From the NCBI RefSeq assembly GCF_006874585.1, contig NZ_CP029761.1:61001-125000 (forward strand): a stretch of 64,000 bases of DNA, given 5' to 3'. The notes under the pieces are model-generated. The model searched no databases. It saw only the letters and a list, made by a program, of their open reading frames with translations, and was not told where the DNA came from. Shown here piece by piece: positions 27,259 to 35,978 of this stretch. The first letter of the stretch is position 1. Every line of letters starts with the position of its first letter. Position numbers and translations under genes: made by a program. The DNA comes from Sphingomonas sp. IC081. Lineage in GTDB: Bacteria > Pseudomonadota > Alphaproteobacteria > Sphingomonadales > Sphingomonadaceae.

Positions 27259-28281
27259 TCATGCACTCGCGTAAGTGATTTCGTCGCCCCCCTTCGTTAT
27301 GTCTAGCAGAGCCGCCGCGGCAGCATCAAGTGTCACGCCGCCCTCGACAATGGTTACTTTCCCCAGGCATGCGCGGAATGCGGCCAGCCGTCCGGTAGAG
27401 ACGATATGGCTGGGTTCGCTGCCGTCATCCTCGACAACGGCGACCACAGGGGCGGTGCGGGCTTCCTGCACGGTGCGGATCTGGTCGGTGCGCGCGAGCA
27501 TGGTCGGGCCGCCGTCGAAGATGTCGACGTAGTTCTGGAACGAGAAGTTCTCGTTCTCCAGCATGCGCATCGCCGGACGTCCCGAATAGTGCGGCTGGCC
27601 CATCACCTGGCGCGCGGCTTCGGACAGCAGCGCGCAGTAGATCGGGTGCTTGGGCATGAGGTCGGCGATGAACTGGTTGCCGTGGGTGGCGTTGAACTCG
27701 TCGGCATCGCGGAAGCTCATGTCGAAGAAGCGCCCGGCCAGCCCGTCCCAGAACGGCGAGTTGCCCGCGTCGTCTATGGCGCCGCGCAGTTCGGCCAGGG
27801 TGGTGTCGCCGAAGCGCGAGCGGTGCGTCTTGATGAAGAGGTAGCGGCTGCGCGCCAGCAGCTTGCCGACACCCGCCGAACGCTCGGTGGCGTCTAGGTA
27901 GAGCCCGCCCACTTCGCTCGCCCCGTCGAGGTCGGTGCACAGCGTCAGCATCTCGGCGCGGAAGGTGCGGTCCAGTTCCTTGGAATGCTGGGTGATCCGG
28001 CCGATACGGTAGGAATAGAACGGATACTCGGTACCGACTTGCGAGAACGCCTGGCAGGTGCCGCGCACTTTGCCGGTGGCGGTGTCCTCGAGAATGAAGG
28101 CAAAGAGGTCGTTGGCGATCTCGTCGCTGTCGCGCGCGAAGCTTTTGGCGGTGCGTTCCAGCTTGGCCTTCAGCGTCGGCTTGTCGGGCGGCAGGTTGGT
28201 GAAGCCGCCGCCGGTGCCCTTGGCCATGCGGTAGAGGGCTTCCAGGTCCTTTTCCTGTGCGGTGCGCAGGAGGAATGTCAT
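27259..28281 (-). CDS. astA: Arginine N-succinyltransferase AstA
   Basis: 340-residue enzyme that starts the AST pathway by transferring succinyl from succinyl-CoA to arginine. Recognised by FLLRTAQEKDLEALYRMAKG with GGGFTNLPPDK at the N-terminus, LYLDATERSAGVGKLLARSRYLF and FQNYVDIFDGGPTM. A single-subunit type. The ATG overlaps the M20 hydrolase stop as ATGA, so the two are translationally coupled. Confidence 0.95.
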   Translation of the reverse strand: MTFLLRTAQEKDLEALYRMAKGTGGGFTNLPPDKPTLKAKLERTAKSFARDSDEIANDLFAFILEDTATGKVRGTCQAFSQVGTEYPFYSYRIGRITQHSKELDRTFRAEMLTLCTDLDGASEVGGLYLDATERSAGVGKLLARSRYLFIKTHRSRFGDTTLAELRGAIDDAGNSPFWDGLAGRFFDMSFRDADEFNATHGNQFIADLMPKHPIYCALLSEAARQVMGQPHYSGRPAMRMLENENFSFQNYVDIFDGGPTMLARTDQIRTVQEARTAPVVAVVEDDGSEPSHIVSTGRLAAFRACLGKVTIVEGGVTLDAAAAALLDITKGGDEITYASA

Positions 28282-29486
28282 GTGGGCAGAACTCCGTGGC
28301 GGTCCAGTCTATGCAGGACAAGAGCAGTAAGGCGGGCGCGGGCATCCAGCGAATCCGCCAGCAGATATTCGTCCGGTGAATGGATCGAGCCGCCCAGCAC
28401 GCCCATGGTATCAAGCACCGGCACCCCGCAGGCGGCGATGTTGTTGCCGTCGCAGACGCCGCCGGTGTCCTTCCAACTCATCGGCTGGCCAAGGTCGGCA
28501 GCGGCCTTGCTGACAAGGCCGTAGAGCGCCTCGGTCTTGGCCGTTATCGCCTTGGGCGGGCGCGAGACGTGGCCGTGGACATGCATGTGCACTTCGTGCG
28601 CGGCCGAGACCTGGGCGACGGCGGCCGTGATATAGGCCTGGGCTTCGGCGGCGTGTTCGGGGGTGGCAGGGCGCATGTTGAAGTGCAGCACGGCAAGGTC
28701 CGGCACGGTGTTGTTGGGAGCGCCGCCCTCGATCTTCGCCGGGTTCACCGAAAGGCCGGGGCGGCGCATCGCGGCAAGCCGCAGGGCAAGGTCGCTGGCG
28801 GCGAGCACGGCGTTGCGGCCGTCCTCGGGGTTGCGCCCGGCATGGGCGGAGCGGCCATGGACAACCACTGCGTAATTGCCCGAGCCTGGCCGAGCGCGCG
28901 CCATCTGGCCGCCGGGCAGGGCGGGTTCGTACGTTAGCGCTGCCAGCTTGCCGCGGGCCAGATCGGCGATCAGCGGGGCGGAGGAGAGCGAGCCGGTTTC
29001 CTCGTCGCTGTTGACGAGCACGTCGTAGCCGAGCGTCGGATCGCCGCGCTCGTAAGCCGCAAGGCCCGCCAGCATCACCGCAAGCCCGCCCTTCATGTCC
29101 GCCGTGCCGGGGCCGTGGAGAGTGTTCGTGTCCAGCCAGTCGCAGGCCTGGAAGGGGTGGTCGAGGGGGTAGACGGTGTCCATGTGCCCGGTCAGGATCA
29201 CCCGTCGCTCTGCCTCGGGACGCACCGAAAGCACGAGGTGGCGTCCGTGGACAACCTCGCGGGATCGGCCCTGGCTGTCCACTTTCTCGACCGGGGCGGG
29301 ATCGACCAGCCGCACTTCTCCGGGCAGCGCCGCAAAGGCGTCGGCCAGCCGCGTGGCCATGGCCGCCAGCCCGTCGAGGTTGGCGGTGCCGCTGTTGATC
29401 GCCGCCCAGTCCAGCGTGTGGGTCAGGATCGGTGCGCGTTCGACCGGGGCGAGCAGGCCCTGTTCCTCGAAGCTCAGTCCGCTCAT
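28278..29486 (-). CDS. M20-family metallohydrolase in the AST operon
   Basis: 402-residue dinuclear zinc hydrolase. Metal ligands are visible in LTGHMDTVYP (HxD), GPGTADMKGG (bridging Asp), NSDEETGS (Glu-Glu) and the C-terminal GGSIHSPDEYL (His). A dimerisation domain lies in the middle. It sits between astD and astA with 4-base overlaps on both sides. The normal last enzyme, AstE (succinylglutamate desuccinylase, M14 family), is absent, so this M20 enzyme plausibly hydrolyses N-succinylglutamate to succinate and glutamate. That role is inferred from position only. Confidence 0.85.
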   Translation of the reverse strand: MSGLSFEEQGLLAPVERAPILTHTLDWAAINSGTANLDGLAAMATRLADAFAALPGEVRLVDPAPVEKVDSQGRSREVVHGRHLVLSVRPEAERRVILTGHMDTVYPLDHPFQACDWLDTNTLHGPGTADMKGGLAVMLAGLAAYERGDPTLGYDVLVNSDEETGSLSSAPLIADLARGKLAALTYEPALPGGQMARARPGSGNYAVVVHGRSAHAGRNPEDGRNAVLAASDLALRLAAMRRPGLSVNPAKIEGGAPNNTVPDLAVLHFNMRPATPEHAAEAQAYITAAVAQVSAAHEVHMHVHGHVSRPPKAITAKTEALYGLVSKAAADLGQPMSWKDTGGVCDGNNIAACGVPVLDTMGVLGGSIHSPDEYLLADSLDARARLTALVLHRLDRHGVLPT

Positions 29487-30901
29487 GCCGAGAGCTTCCC
29501 TGCGAGCGCACCGCTGTTGCCGGTGACGCTGGCCGCCTCGAAACTGGCGACCGGGTAGGCGCAGTAATCGGCGGCGTAATAAGCGCTCGGGCGGTGGTTG
29601 CCGCTGTCGCCAAGGCCGCCGAAGGGCATCGATCCGGCCGCGCCGGTGGTCGGGCGGTTGCGGTTGACCACGCCCGCGCGGCTTTCCAGCACGAAGCGAT
29701 CCCACAAGGCGTCGTCCGCGCTGACGAGGCCTGCCGAAAGACCAAAGCGGGTGGCATTGGCGGCGGCGATGGCGGCATCGAAATCGGGCACGCGGGTCAC
29801 TTGCATGAGGGGGGCGAAAATTTCCTCGTCGGGCACGTCCACGCCGGTGACGTCGAGAATGCCGGGGGTGACAAAGGCATCGCTGCGGCCTTCAACGCCT
29901 TCGAAGGTGCGGATCACCGCGGCGCCGCGCTCGACAAGCCGGGCAAAGCGCGCCTTGGCGGCCGCAGCGGCATCAGCCGAGATCAGCGGGCCGAACCACG
30001 GCTCGGGCGTCTCGTGCCATTCGCCGATGATGACGCGGTCGGCCAGCGCGGCGACGGCATCGACCAGCGCGGTGCCGAACTGGTTGTCCGGCACGATCAG
30101 GCGGCGCGCGCAGGAGCAGCGCTGCCCGGTGGTGATGAAGCTCGACTGCACGACGAGCGAGGCGGCCTCGTCCAGGTCGCCGTCCCAGACCACCAGCGGG
30201 TTGTTGCCGCCGAGTTCCAGCGCGAGGATCACGTCGGGCCGGTCCGCGAAAATGCGCCGGAAATGCGCGCCCGCGCCCGCCGAACCGGTGAACAGCAATC
30301 CGTCGATATGGCCCGCTACCAGTGCCTCGCCGGTGGCGCGCGCGCCTTGGACGATCTGGAATACGCCTTCAGGAAGGTCTGCCTCCGCCCACGCATCGGC
30401 CATGGCCTGCCCGGTGGCGGGGGTCATTTCGGAGGGTTTGAACACCACCGTGTTGCCTGCCAGCAGGGCGGGGACGATATGGCCGTTGGGCAAGTGGCCG
30501 GGGAAGTTGAACGGCCCCAGCACCGCCATCACCCCGTGCGGGCGGTGGCGCAGCACGGCGGCGCCGAAGGGCATGTCCTGCCGCTTCTCGCCCGCACGCT
30601 CGGCCTGTGCGGTGATCGAGAGGCCGACCTTGCCGATCATCGAGGCGAGTTCGGCGCGCGTTTCCCAGAGCGGCTTGCCGGTCTCGCGCGAAATCACTTC
30701 GGCGATCGTGTCCTTGCGGGCCTCCAGCACGGCCTTGTAGCGCAAGACCGCCTCGACCCGTGCGGCGATCGGAAGCGCGGCCCATGCCGGAAACGCCGCG
30801 TGGGCGCGCGCCAGCGCGGCATCGACCGCCGCGGCGTTTGCCGCCTCGCCCTCCCAGACCAGTGCGCCGCTGGCCGGGTCGAACGATTGGAGCAGGCTCA
30901 T
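29483..30901 (-). CDS. astD: N-succinylglutamate 5-semialdehyde dehydrogenase AstD
   Basis: 472-residue NAD-dependent aldehyde dehydrogenase of the AST pathway. It has the NAD-binding VLGPFNFPGHLPNGH and FTGSAGAGAHF, the general base Glu in LELGGNNPLVV and the nucleophilic Cys in TTGQRCSCARRL. The start at 30901 (MSLLQSFDPASG) overlaps the DUF1338 stop; the ORF can be extended upstream to 31384, but that sequence is the DUF1338 gene in another frame. Length and motifs fit AstD closely. Confidence 0.94.
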   Translation of the reverse strand: MSLLQSFDPASGALVWEGEAANAAAVDAALARAHAAFPAWAALPIAARVEAVLRYKAVLEARKDTIAEVISRETGKPLWETRAELASMIGKVGLSITAQAERAGEKRQDMPFGAAVLRHRPHGVMAVLGPFNFPGHLPNGHIVPALLAGNTVVFKPSEMTPATGQAMADAWAEADLPEGVFQIVQGARATGEALVAGHIDGLLFTGSAGAGAHFRRIFADRPDVILALELGGNNPLVVWDGDLDEAASLVVQSSFITTGQRCSCARRLIVPDNQFGTALVDAVAALADRVIIGEWHETPEPWFGPLISADAAAAAKARFARLVERGAAVIRTFEGVEGRSDAFVTPGILDVTGVDVPDEEIFAPLMQVTRVPDFDAAIAAANATRFGLSAGLVSADDALWDRFVLESRAGVVNRNRPTTGAAGSMPFGGLGDSGNHRPSAYYAADYCAYPVASFEAASVTGNSGALAGKLSA

Positions 30902-31929
30902 GCGCTTCTCGTCACCGCGAAGATGCCGGTGGCATTGCCCGAATCGAAAGTGAGGTCGAGCTTGCCGGTTTCCGGGTCGATGTCGCGGGTGATGAATTCG
31001 TAGAACGAGCCGGGCACGTCCAGTTCGACCGCACTGCCGTCCGCTTCGAGGAACGGGCGGGCCACCTTGTCGGCAATGATCGCGGTCTGGCGGACGCGGC
31101 CGTTCTTGGACACTTCGACCGCAGCCTTCATCGGATAGCCCTCTGCCTTGAGACGGTCGGACAGGGCCATGACGTCGGCGGTGCGTGTGGTCGCGTGGTT
31201 GAAGGCATTGCCCTCGGTGGCGATCCAGGCGCCTTCCCCGGTTTCGGGCAGCAGCACTTCGTAGTCGGCCAGTGCGGGCGGCTGATGCTGGCGTTCGAAA
31301 CAGGCGATCACGCCCTTCAATGCCGTCAGGGCGGTGGCGAAGTCCACCGTGCCGTCGCTGGCCAGCGTGTCGAGCGCGGCCCATTCGGCTTCGCCCAGCG
31401 GGTCGCGGGACGTGCCGAAGACGTTTGCACAGGCACCCTGCGCGGCCTCGGCCAGCTGGTCGACATGGAGTTCGGAGACAAAGAACTGCGGGATCGTTTC
31501 GGGCAGGTCGCGCTGGGCATAGGCGCGGCCGGTCATCTTCAGCTTGGGCAGCGGATAGAGGCCTACGACTTCATAACCGAGCGGGGCCAGGAAGCGGCCG
31601 AAGGCCATGTGGCCGCGGGGCAGCTCGCCGGTCTCGCCATCGATGGTGCGCAGCGCGCCGTGGTCGAACACGATGGTCTCGCCCGCGCCGCGCACGGCAT
31701 CGATATAGCGCTGCGCGGTCGGCACGCGGTCCAGCAGGTCGGCAAACAGCGCGGCGTTGAGTGCCATCGCCAGTTGCGCGCGGCTGACCATGTCGCCGCT
31801 GCCTGCCAGCGCGGGGTCGAGGGTCAGCGTGGTGAGGGCCAGGTTCGCCTTGCTTTCGCCGATGGCGGCGGCAAGCAGGCGCGGCAGCGTCTGGTCGGGG
31901 TTCGCGAGAGTCTGGGGGGAGGAGGGCAT
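30898..31929 (-). CDS. DUF1338 protein, 2-oxoadipate dioxygenase/decarboxylase-like
   Basis: 343 residues of the DUF1338 family, whose characterised member HglS/YdcJ is a non-heme Fe(II) enzyme converting 2-oxoadipate to 2-hydroxyglutarate. Likely metal ligands are in VFDHGALRTI (His), FVSELHVDQLA (His/Glu) and DVPGSFYEFITRDID (Glu). HNATT-like segment NAFNHATTRTADV is also typical. It is the first gene of the AST operon and overlaps astD by 4 bases. Substrate here is unknown; an AST intermediate or keto acid is possible. Starts at 31971 and 32001 are alternatives. Confidence 0.82.
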   Translation of the reverse strand: MPSSPQTLANPDQTLPRLLAAAIGESKANLALTTLTLDPALAGSGDMVSRAQLAMALNAALFADLLDRVPTAQRYIDAVRGAGETIVFDHGALRTIDGETGELPRGHMAFGRFLAPLGYEVVGLYPLPKLKMTGRAYAQRDLPETIPQFFVSELHVDQLAEAAQGACANVFGTSRDPLGEAEWAALDTLASDGTVDFATALTALKGVIACFERQHQPPALADYEVLLPETGEGAWIATEGNAFNHATTRTADVMALSDRLKAEGYPMKAAVEVSKNGRVRQTAIIADKVARPFLEADGSAVELDVPGSFYEFITRDIDPETGKLDLTFDSGNATGIFAVTRSA

Positions 31930-32274
31930 CGTTTTCCCGTCGTTCCTGTTGTTGCGCGTGGCGTCAGACATAGAAAAGCGTGGCAGCCAAGTCCATGGCA
32001 TGGACGGGGAGGGTTCGCGTTTTTGTCTAGACTATTTTAGTCGTTCATTTTGTGGACATTTCTGCACGCTTCGAATCGTTCGAGTCGGTCTCCTGCTGCG
32101 GCGACATGCCGCTGGAGAGGAGCACGGCGCCGCGATCTGTTCGAAATGCACGGTAGGGCGTTCCTGCGGAACACTTTGGCGCGCGACCACGTTTTTTGCG
32201 CAAGCGGGCGGGAAACCCATGGCATGATCCGGGTTTGAGAGAGCGAAATCCCTCCTGTCCCCCAAGGAGCGTGC
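31930..32274. other. Intergenic region between AST operon and GT4 gene
   Basis: About 345 bases holding divergent upstream regions. An AT-rich palindrome GACTA-TTT-TAGTC (32030-32042) stands out from the GC-rich background and could be an operator for the AST operon. AAGGAG lies just before the GT4 ATG. No convincing coding sequence, though short ORFs exist on both strands. Promoter hexamers are not clear. Confidence 0.5.
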
Positions 32275-34620
32275 ATGAACTTGTTGTCTCACGACCAGGA
32301 ACCCGGTTGGCAATCGGGTTCGGAAAAGGTGCGTTCGATCTTTTCCGGTGCCAATACGCCGGAAGAACCGTCGGTGCTCAGGCCTGCACACATTGCCCTG
32401 ATCGGAAATTTTGCTCCGCGAAAGTGCGGTATCGCCACGTTCACGAGCGAGATATTCGAAAAGCTGCGTGAACATCATCCTGAAATCACGGTCGACGTGC
32501 ATGTTCTGGACGATCGCGCGGCGCCGCTTGGCTATGGTCCGGTCGCCGGCACCATCGCCCATGACGATCCGCAGGACTACGCCCGCGCTGCCCGGCAGAT
32601 CAACGAGAGCGGCGTGGATGCGGTCTGGCTCCAGCACGAATACGGGATCTTCGGCGGCGAGGATGGGGCGATGGTCTGTCCTTTCGTCGACCGGCTGGCG
32701 CCGCCGCTGATCCTCACGCTGCACACCGTGCTGTCCGAGCCTTCGCCGCGCCAGCGGGCGATTCTCGACCATCTCGTGACGCGCGCGTCACGCATCATGG
32801 TCATGTCCCGCCATTCCCGGGACTTGCTCGAATGCGAATACGCGGTGCCCGCCGCCATCATCGAGGTGATCGAGCATGGTGCCCCCGACCGGCCATTCGG
32901 CCGCCAGCAGGAATTCAAGGCGCGGCTCGGTCTTGCCGGGCGCAAGGTGCTGATGACGTTTGGCCTGCTCGGCCCGGGCAAGGGGCTTGAGCATGCCATC
33001 GCCGCACTGCCGGCGATCGCCGAGCGCCATCCCGACGTGCTCTACCGGGTGGTCGGTGCCAGCCATCCCAACCTCGTCGCGCGCGAGGGCGAGGCCTACC
33101 GCGAGAAGCTGGAGCGGCTCGCCGCCGATCTCGGCGTGGCGGCGCATCTGGCCTGGGACAATCGTTTCCTCGAAACCGACGAATTGCTGGACCAACTCGA
33201 GGCCTGCGACATTTACCTGACGCCGTATCCGGGCCTCCAGCAATCGACGTCGGGCACGCTGAGTTATGCGGTGGCGCTGGGCAAGGCGCTTGTATCCACG
33301 CCCTACGTGCATGCCCGCGAATTGCTTGGGGATGGAGCGGGTGTCCTGATCGAGCCGGGATCGAGCGAGGCCATCGCCGCTGCCGTCAATGCCCTGCTGG
33401 ACGACCCCGGCGAACGGCTGGCCATGCAGCGCCGGGCCTGGGCGCGAGGGCGCGAGACGGTCTGGCCGCGCTTTGCCGAAAGCGCGGCGCGGCTCATCGA
33501 CCATGCCCGTGCGCCTGACTGGCGTTGGGGCCTGCCCGCGCCGCCCATCACCGCCACGCCAGGCCTCTCCGCGGTTTTCGCGATGAGCGATGCCACCGGC
33601 ATGCTCCAGCATGCCATCGGCGTCGTGCCTGACCGGCGCCACGGCTATTGCCTCGACGACAACGCACGCGCGCTCATGCTGATGAATCTTGCTGGCGGGC
33701 TGCCTGCCGCCGAGCGCATGAAGTGGAGCTTCGCCTACGCCGGTTTTATCCAGTACGCCTGGAATGGCGAGGCCGGACGGTTCCGCAATTTCATGAACTA
33801 CGACCGCACCTGGTGCGAGGACGAGGGGTCGGAGGATTCGAACGGCCGCGCGCTGTGGGCGCTGGGGCAGACCTATGAGTCAGGCAGCGACCCGCTCCTT
33901 GCTGCCTGGGCTCTGCAACTTTTCGAGCAGGTCCTGCCCTCGCTCGCCGAGATGGGGTCGCCGCGCGCCATCGCCTTTGCCATGCTGGGTGCCTGCGCGG
34001 TGCTGCGCAGTGCGCCGGATCACGCGGCGGCCCGCGCGCAAGTGGAAGGCGGCGGCGCGTTCCTGATGCGGTTGCTCGGCCATGGCCGCAGGCCCGACTG
34101 GGGCTGGTTCGAGGCCGTGCTCGGCTATGACAACCCGCGCCTGCCGCAGGCGCTGATCGAGGCGGGCGTGGCGCTGGGGCGGGAGGACTGGATCGGTGAC
34201 GGGCTCGCCACGCTGGAATGGATCTGCCACCAGCAGGTCTCGGCCCGAGGCGCGTTCCGTCCGATCGGTTCGGAAAGCTTCCACAAGCCTTACAGCTATC
34301 TGCCGTTCGACCAGCAGCCCCTGGAGGCTCAGGCGGCCATCGAGGCGGCGCGCTCAGCCTGGCGCGTCACCGGCGGGGCATTCTGGCGCGAGCATGCCCT
34401 GGCCGCTTGGCGCTGGTTCTTTGGCGGCAACGATCGCGGCGTGGTGCTGGCCGACATGGCTTCGGGACGCTGTCATGACGGGGTGACGCCGCGCGGGGTC
34501 AACGGCAATTGCGGGGCGGAATCCATTCTCGCTTTCCAGCTTTCGCATTATGCTCTGTCCGAGCTTGCCCGATCGGGGCCGCTCGTTTCGTCCGGCCCGC
34601 TCGCATCGGCGGGGGGCTGA
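32275..34620 (+). CDS. GT4 glycosyltransferase fused to an alpha-helical toroid-like domain
   Basis: 781-residue bifunctional-looking protein, no signal peptide. Residues about 38-420 form a GT-B glycosyltransferase family 4 domain: IALIGNFAPRKCGIATFTSEI, LQHEYGIFGG, TFGLLGPGKGLEHAI and the donor-site QSTSGTLSYAVALGKALV. Residues about 440-770 form a second domain of repeated helices (HGYCLDDNARALMLM at 456, RFRNFMNYDRTW, EDSNGRALWALG, SESFHKPYSYLPFDQQPLEA) like (alpha/alpha)6-toroid sugar enzymes. It is followed by a GH130 phosphorylase 31 bases downstream. Likely a mannosyl- or glucosyl-transferase for a cytoplasmic glycan; donor and acceptor unknown. Confidence 0.85.
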   Translation: MNLLSHDQEPGWQSGSEKVRSIFSGANTPEEPSVLRPAHIALIGNFAPRKCGIATFTSEIFEKLREHHPEITVDVHVLDDRAAPLGYGPVAGTIAHDDPQDYARAARQINESGVDAVWLQHEYGIFGGEDGAMVCPFVDRLAPPLILTLHTVLSEPSPRQRAILDHLVTRASRIMVMSRHSRDLLECEYAVPAAIIEVIEHGAPDRPFGRQQEFKARLGLAGRKVLMTFGLLGPGKGLEHAIAALPAIAERHPDVLYRVVGASHPNLVAREGEAYREKLERLAADLGVAAHLAWDNRFLETDELLDQLEACDIYLTPYPGLQQSTSGTLSYAVALGKALVSTPYVHARELLGDGAGVLIEPGSSEAIAAAVNALLDDPGERLAMQRRAWARGRETVWPRFAESAARLIDHARAPDWRWGLPAPPITATPGLSAVFAMSDATGMLQHAIGVVPDRRHGYCLDDNARALMLMNLAGGLPAAERMKWSFAYAGFIQYAWNGEAGRFRNFMNYDRTWCEDEGSEDSNGRALWALGQTYESGSDPLLAAWALQLFEQVLPSLAEMGSPRAIAFAMLGACAVLRSAPDHAAARAQVEGGGAFLMRLLGHGRRPDWGWFEAVLGYDNPRLPQALIEAGVALGREDWIGDGLATLEWICHQQVSARGAFRPIGSESFHKPYSYLPFDQQPLEAQAAIEAARSAWRVTGGAFWREHALAAWRWFFGGNDRGVVLADMASGRCHDGVTPRGVNGNCGAESILAFQLSHYALSELARSGPLVSSGPLASAGG

Positions 34621-34651
34621 TGTTTGTTCGGGGGCGGCCAAGGAGGTTTGC

Positions 34652-35965
34652 GTGAACCGGCCCGAAACAGCCTGGACTGAGCCGCTGCACATTTTCGAGA
34701 CCCGCCTGCACGCCGATCCGGCACGGGTGGTCCTGCGACCCTTCCACCTCGGCTGGCAGGCGAAAAACGCCCCCGGCGGCCGGGCGATGCAACTGGTGGA
34801 GGACATCGCCGCGCTCACCGAGGAGCGTGCCGATGCCGAATACGAGCGGGTGCTGCGCGACTTCAAGGAACGCCACTGGCAGACCGAGAACATCTTTGCC
34901 GAACGCTTTGCCGAAGTGGCGGCCAATCTCGATCTTGATCCGGCGCGGTTTTCCGAGGCGCGCAAACGCCTGATCGGCTCGTACTTCTGTCATGAATACA
35001 CGTTTGCCGCCGCCGCGCTGATGAACCCCTCGATCGTGCCCGCGCCCGACCAGTCGGGCATGCAGGATGGATCGGTGCGTTTCATCATGAGCCTGCGCGC
35101 GGTGGGCGAGGGGCACATCAGCTCGATCGCCTTTCGCGAGGGCATTGCCGAGGCGGACGGCACGTTCAGCCTCTGGCCGCAGGCAGCGTTCGCGACGTCG
35201 GTGGAACTCGATGACGAGGAGCAGATCGATGCCGAGGACTGCAATGTCCTTGTCCATCGCCAGCCCGATTCGAGCCTGTCGAACACGGTGATCTTCCCGA
35301 TTACCGAGCAGCAACGCGGCGGACTGGAGGATTTGCGCCTCGTCCGCTTCGACCACGGCGGCGGCGACTACGAATGGGTGGGGACTTATACCGCCTATTC
35401 GGGCAGCTCGATCCGCTCCGAACTGCTGCGCACGCGCGACTTCCGGGCTTTCGAACTGGAGCCGATCCGGGGCCGGGCCGGGCGCAACAAGGGCATGGCG
35501 CTGTTTCCCGAGAAGATCGGCGAGCAGTTCTGCATGGTCGGGCGACAGGATGGCAAGAACCTTTTCCTGCTGAAATCCGACGACCTGGCGGTATGGGATG
35601 ATGAAGGGGTGATGCTGATGGGGCCCAAGTACCCCTGGGAGTTCATCCAGATCGGCAATTGCGGCAGCCCGATCCCGACCGAGCATGGCTGGCTGTTGTT
35701 CACCCACGGCGTCGGCGCGATGCGCAAGTACGCGCTGGGCTGCGCGTTGCTCGACCTCAAGGACCCGTCGAAAGTGCTGGCCCGCACCGTGGAGCCGGTG
35801 CTGACCGCCGAAAACGCCGACCGCTCGGGCTACGTGCCCAACGTGGTCTATACCTGCGGGGCGCTCAAGGTGGGGGAACGGCTGCTGATCCCCTACGGCA
35901 TTTCCGATAGCACCGTGGGTTTCGCGACGTGCGAGATCACGGCGCTGCTGGGCCTCATGACGTAG
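34652..35965 (+). CDS. GH130-family glycoside phosphorylase
   Basis: 437-residue enzyme of the beta-mannoside phosphorylase family, which cleaves beta-mannosides with phosphate to give mannose 1-phosphate. A GTG start at 34652 has a perfect AGGAGG 5 bases upstream. Residues 1-135 form an N-terminal helical extension; the five-bladed propeller follows. The family catalytic signature appears as GGLEDLRLVRF with Asp227, and GRNKGMALFPEKI and IGNCGSPIPTEHGWLL provide phosphate and sugar contacts. It pairs with the upstream GT4 gene. Exact linkage specificity cannot be assigned. Confidence 0.87.
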   Translation: MNRPETAWTEPLHIFETRLHADPARVVLRPFHLGWQAKNAPGGRAMQLVEDIAALTEERADAEYERVLRDFKERHWQTENIFAERFAEVAANLDLDPARFSEARKRLIGSYFCHEYTFAAAALMNPSIVPAPDQSGMQDGSVRFIMSLRAVGEGHISSIAFREGIAEADGTFSLWPQAAFATSVELDDEEQIDAEDCNVLVHRQPDSSLSNTVIFPITEQQRGGLEDLRLVRFDHGGGDYEWVGTYTAYSGSSIRSELLRTRDFRAFELEPIRGRAGRNKGMALFPEKIGEQFCMVGRQDGKNLFLLKSDDLAVWDDEGVMLMGPKYPWEFIQIGNCGSPIPTEHGWLLFTHGVGAMRKYALGCALLDLKDPSKVLARTVEPVLTAENADRSGYVPNVVYTCGALKVGERLLIPYGISDSTVGFATCEITALLGLMT

Positions 35966-35978
35966 CGGCTGCGAGCGG

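Noticed and set aside
29487..29705. N-terminal extension of the M20 hydrolase
   Set aside because: Arg/Gln/Pro-rich shadow of astD in another frame; coupling ATG at 29486 is better.
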